Source: Seminavis robusta (taxonomy: Eukaryota > Bacillariophyta > Bacillariophyceae > Naviculales > Naviculaceae). Taken from it: 64,000 nucleotides of DNA. The notes below the pieces were generated by a model. That model did not search any database, was not told the DNA's origin, and saw only the letters and a list, made by a program, of their open reading frames with translations. The stretch covers positions 1-64,000 of the forward strand of contig CAICTM010000131.1 of the NCBI GenBank assembly GCA_903772945.1, written 5' to 3'. Made by a program: the position numbers and the translations under genes. Of the stretch, positions 63,568 to 64,000 are shown in pieces; positions within the stretch are counted from its first letter, which is position 1; each line of letters starts with the position of its first letter.

Positions 63568-64000
63568 CTACACCAGTGCCGTCTGCGTTTGGGTATCCGA
63601 TGATTCTGTTTTCTCGATGCTTTCCGTGCTTGGTCTCTGTTTGTAGATTACTCGTTTCAAAAAGGCCGCGATATCACAGAGTTCCTCGGCACTGACACCA
63701 TGTCCCATTTCATAACTCTTGGTGGTGGTCGATTGTACTCCCTGTTGGAGCAATTTCTTGACACCAAAGAATTGTTGTTCTGGTTTGACCGAATCATCAA
63801 ATTGCCCATGACCCCAAAAGAGGGGTGTCTGACACGCTGCCGGTGTGCACTGCAACTCTTGTCGTAGTGCCAACCATCCCGACAATGCAATGCAACCGGC
63901 AAATGGTTGTTCAATTGTTGTGTCCCCATACGCCGTGGACAGCGCCAAGGTGGCTCCCTGTGAAAATCCCCCCAGAACAATGCGGCTCTTGGGGATTCCT
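63568..64000 (-). CDS. Acyl-protein thioesterase / carboxylesterase, partial
   Basis: Minus-strand gene cut by the window edge. The visible 144 codons are the C-terminal part of an alpha/beta hydrolase of the phospholipase/carboxylesterase (APT1-like) family, which removes palmitate from proteins or hydrolyses small esters. The nucleophile elbow is IVLGGFSQGATLALSTAYG (G-F-S-Q-G, Ser at the edge). AGCIALSGWLALR is the strand after it. FWGHGQFDDSVKP holds the catalytic Asp. KSYEMGHGVSAEELCDIAAF holds the catalytic His. A Thr/Gln-rich C-terminal tail follows. The 5' end with the oxyanion region lies outside. Likely cytosolic, but the N-terminus is not seen. Confidence 0.87.
   Translation of the reverse strand, partial: GIPKSRIVLGGFSQGATLALSTAYGDTTIEQPFAGCIALSGWLALRQELQCTPAACQTPLFWGHGQFDDSVKPEQQFFGVKKLLQQGVQSTTTKSYEMGHGVSAEELCDIAAFLKRVIYKQRPSTESIEKTESSDTQTQTALV

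Noticed and set aside
1-64000. CRISPR arrays, rRNA or tRNA genes
   Set aside because: No spaced direct repeats of CRISPR type, no rRNA-like blocks, and no cloverleaf with a convincing B box found by eye. A covariance-model scan would be needed to exclude tRNAs.

Overview
This is a stretch of nuclear DNA from a photosynthetic stramenopile, almost certainly a diatom. The evidence is a fucoxanthin-chlorophyll binding protein (51269-52084), several proteins with an N-terminal signal peptide followed by an ASAFAP-like plastid-entry motif (FCP, the membrane protein at 41070-41783, BolA, ChlD), a diatom-type VICGRGK (DUF6824-like) protein, a diatom-style secreted LRR protein, and short GT-AG introns of about 70-112 bp. 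The species cannot be fixed from sequence alone. Intergenic DNA is crowded with short palindromes (CTAGCTAG, TACCGGTA, GTACATGTAC) and GACTC/GAATC runs that are nearly absent from the coding regions.

Layout. 0-9 kb: a 7TM receptor-like gene, a 4-kb gene-poor stretch with a MITE-like element and a possible gene remnant, then a multi-pass GT-A-like glycosyltransferase. 9.6-13.1 kb: Mg-chelatase subunit D (three exons), convergent with a plastid BolA gene (two exons). 13.1-15.2 kb: a foldback-like inverted-repeat element and a degenerate GAGGTGC minisatellite. 15-24 kb: unknown ORFs, a DnaJ protein, a RING-IBR protein convergent with a Cof-like HAD phosphatase, and a mitochondrial-looking unknown. 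24.6-26.2 and 39.3-40.7 kb: two related protein kinases. 26-31 kb: mostly non-coding, with a DUF6824-like gene. 31-34 kb: a candidate TIR element packed with CGTATAAC-type minisatellites next to exon-like coding segments. 34-38.3 kb: an FkbM methyltransferase split across two frames, a decayed SGNH-hydrolase fragment, protein farnesyltransferase beta (two exons) and a decayed unknown gene. 41-46 kb: a plastid membrane protein, a CRAL-TRIO/Sec14 protein and a possible relative. 46-49 kb: gene-poor, with a small Ty1/copia fossil. 49.2-50.6 kb: an FN3-FN3-nucleoredoxin fusion whose redox motif is encoded by a 22-nt micro-exon. 51-64 kb: FCP, a multipass membrane protein, a small Cys-rich protein, a frameshifted transferase-like remnant, a ketopantoate-reductase-like protein, an LRR protein (four exons), a secreted unknown and the 3' part of an acyl-protein thioesterase-like gene.

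There is no operon-like pathway cluster. Plastid functions recur (ChlD for chlorophyll synthesis, BolA for Fe-S/redox, FCP for light harvesting, a plastid membrane protein), but the genes are independent units on both strands. The most noteworthy items are the micro-exon in the FN3-nucleoredoxin gene, the TIR/minisatellite element at 32225-33614, the RING-IBR protein that appears to lack RING2, and the several decayed host genes.
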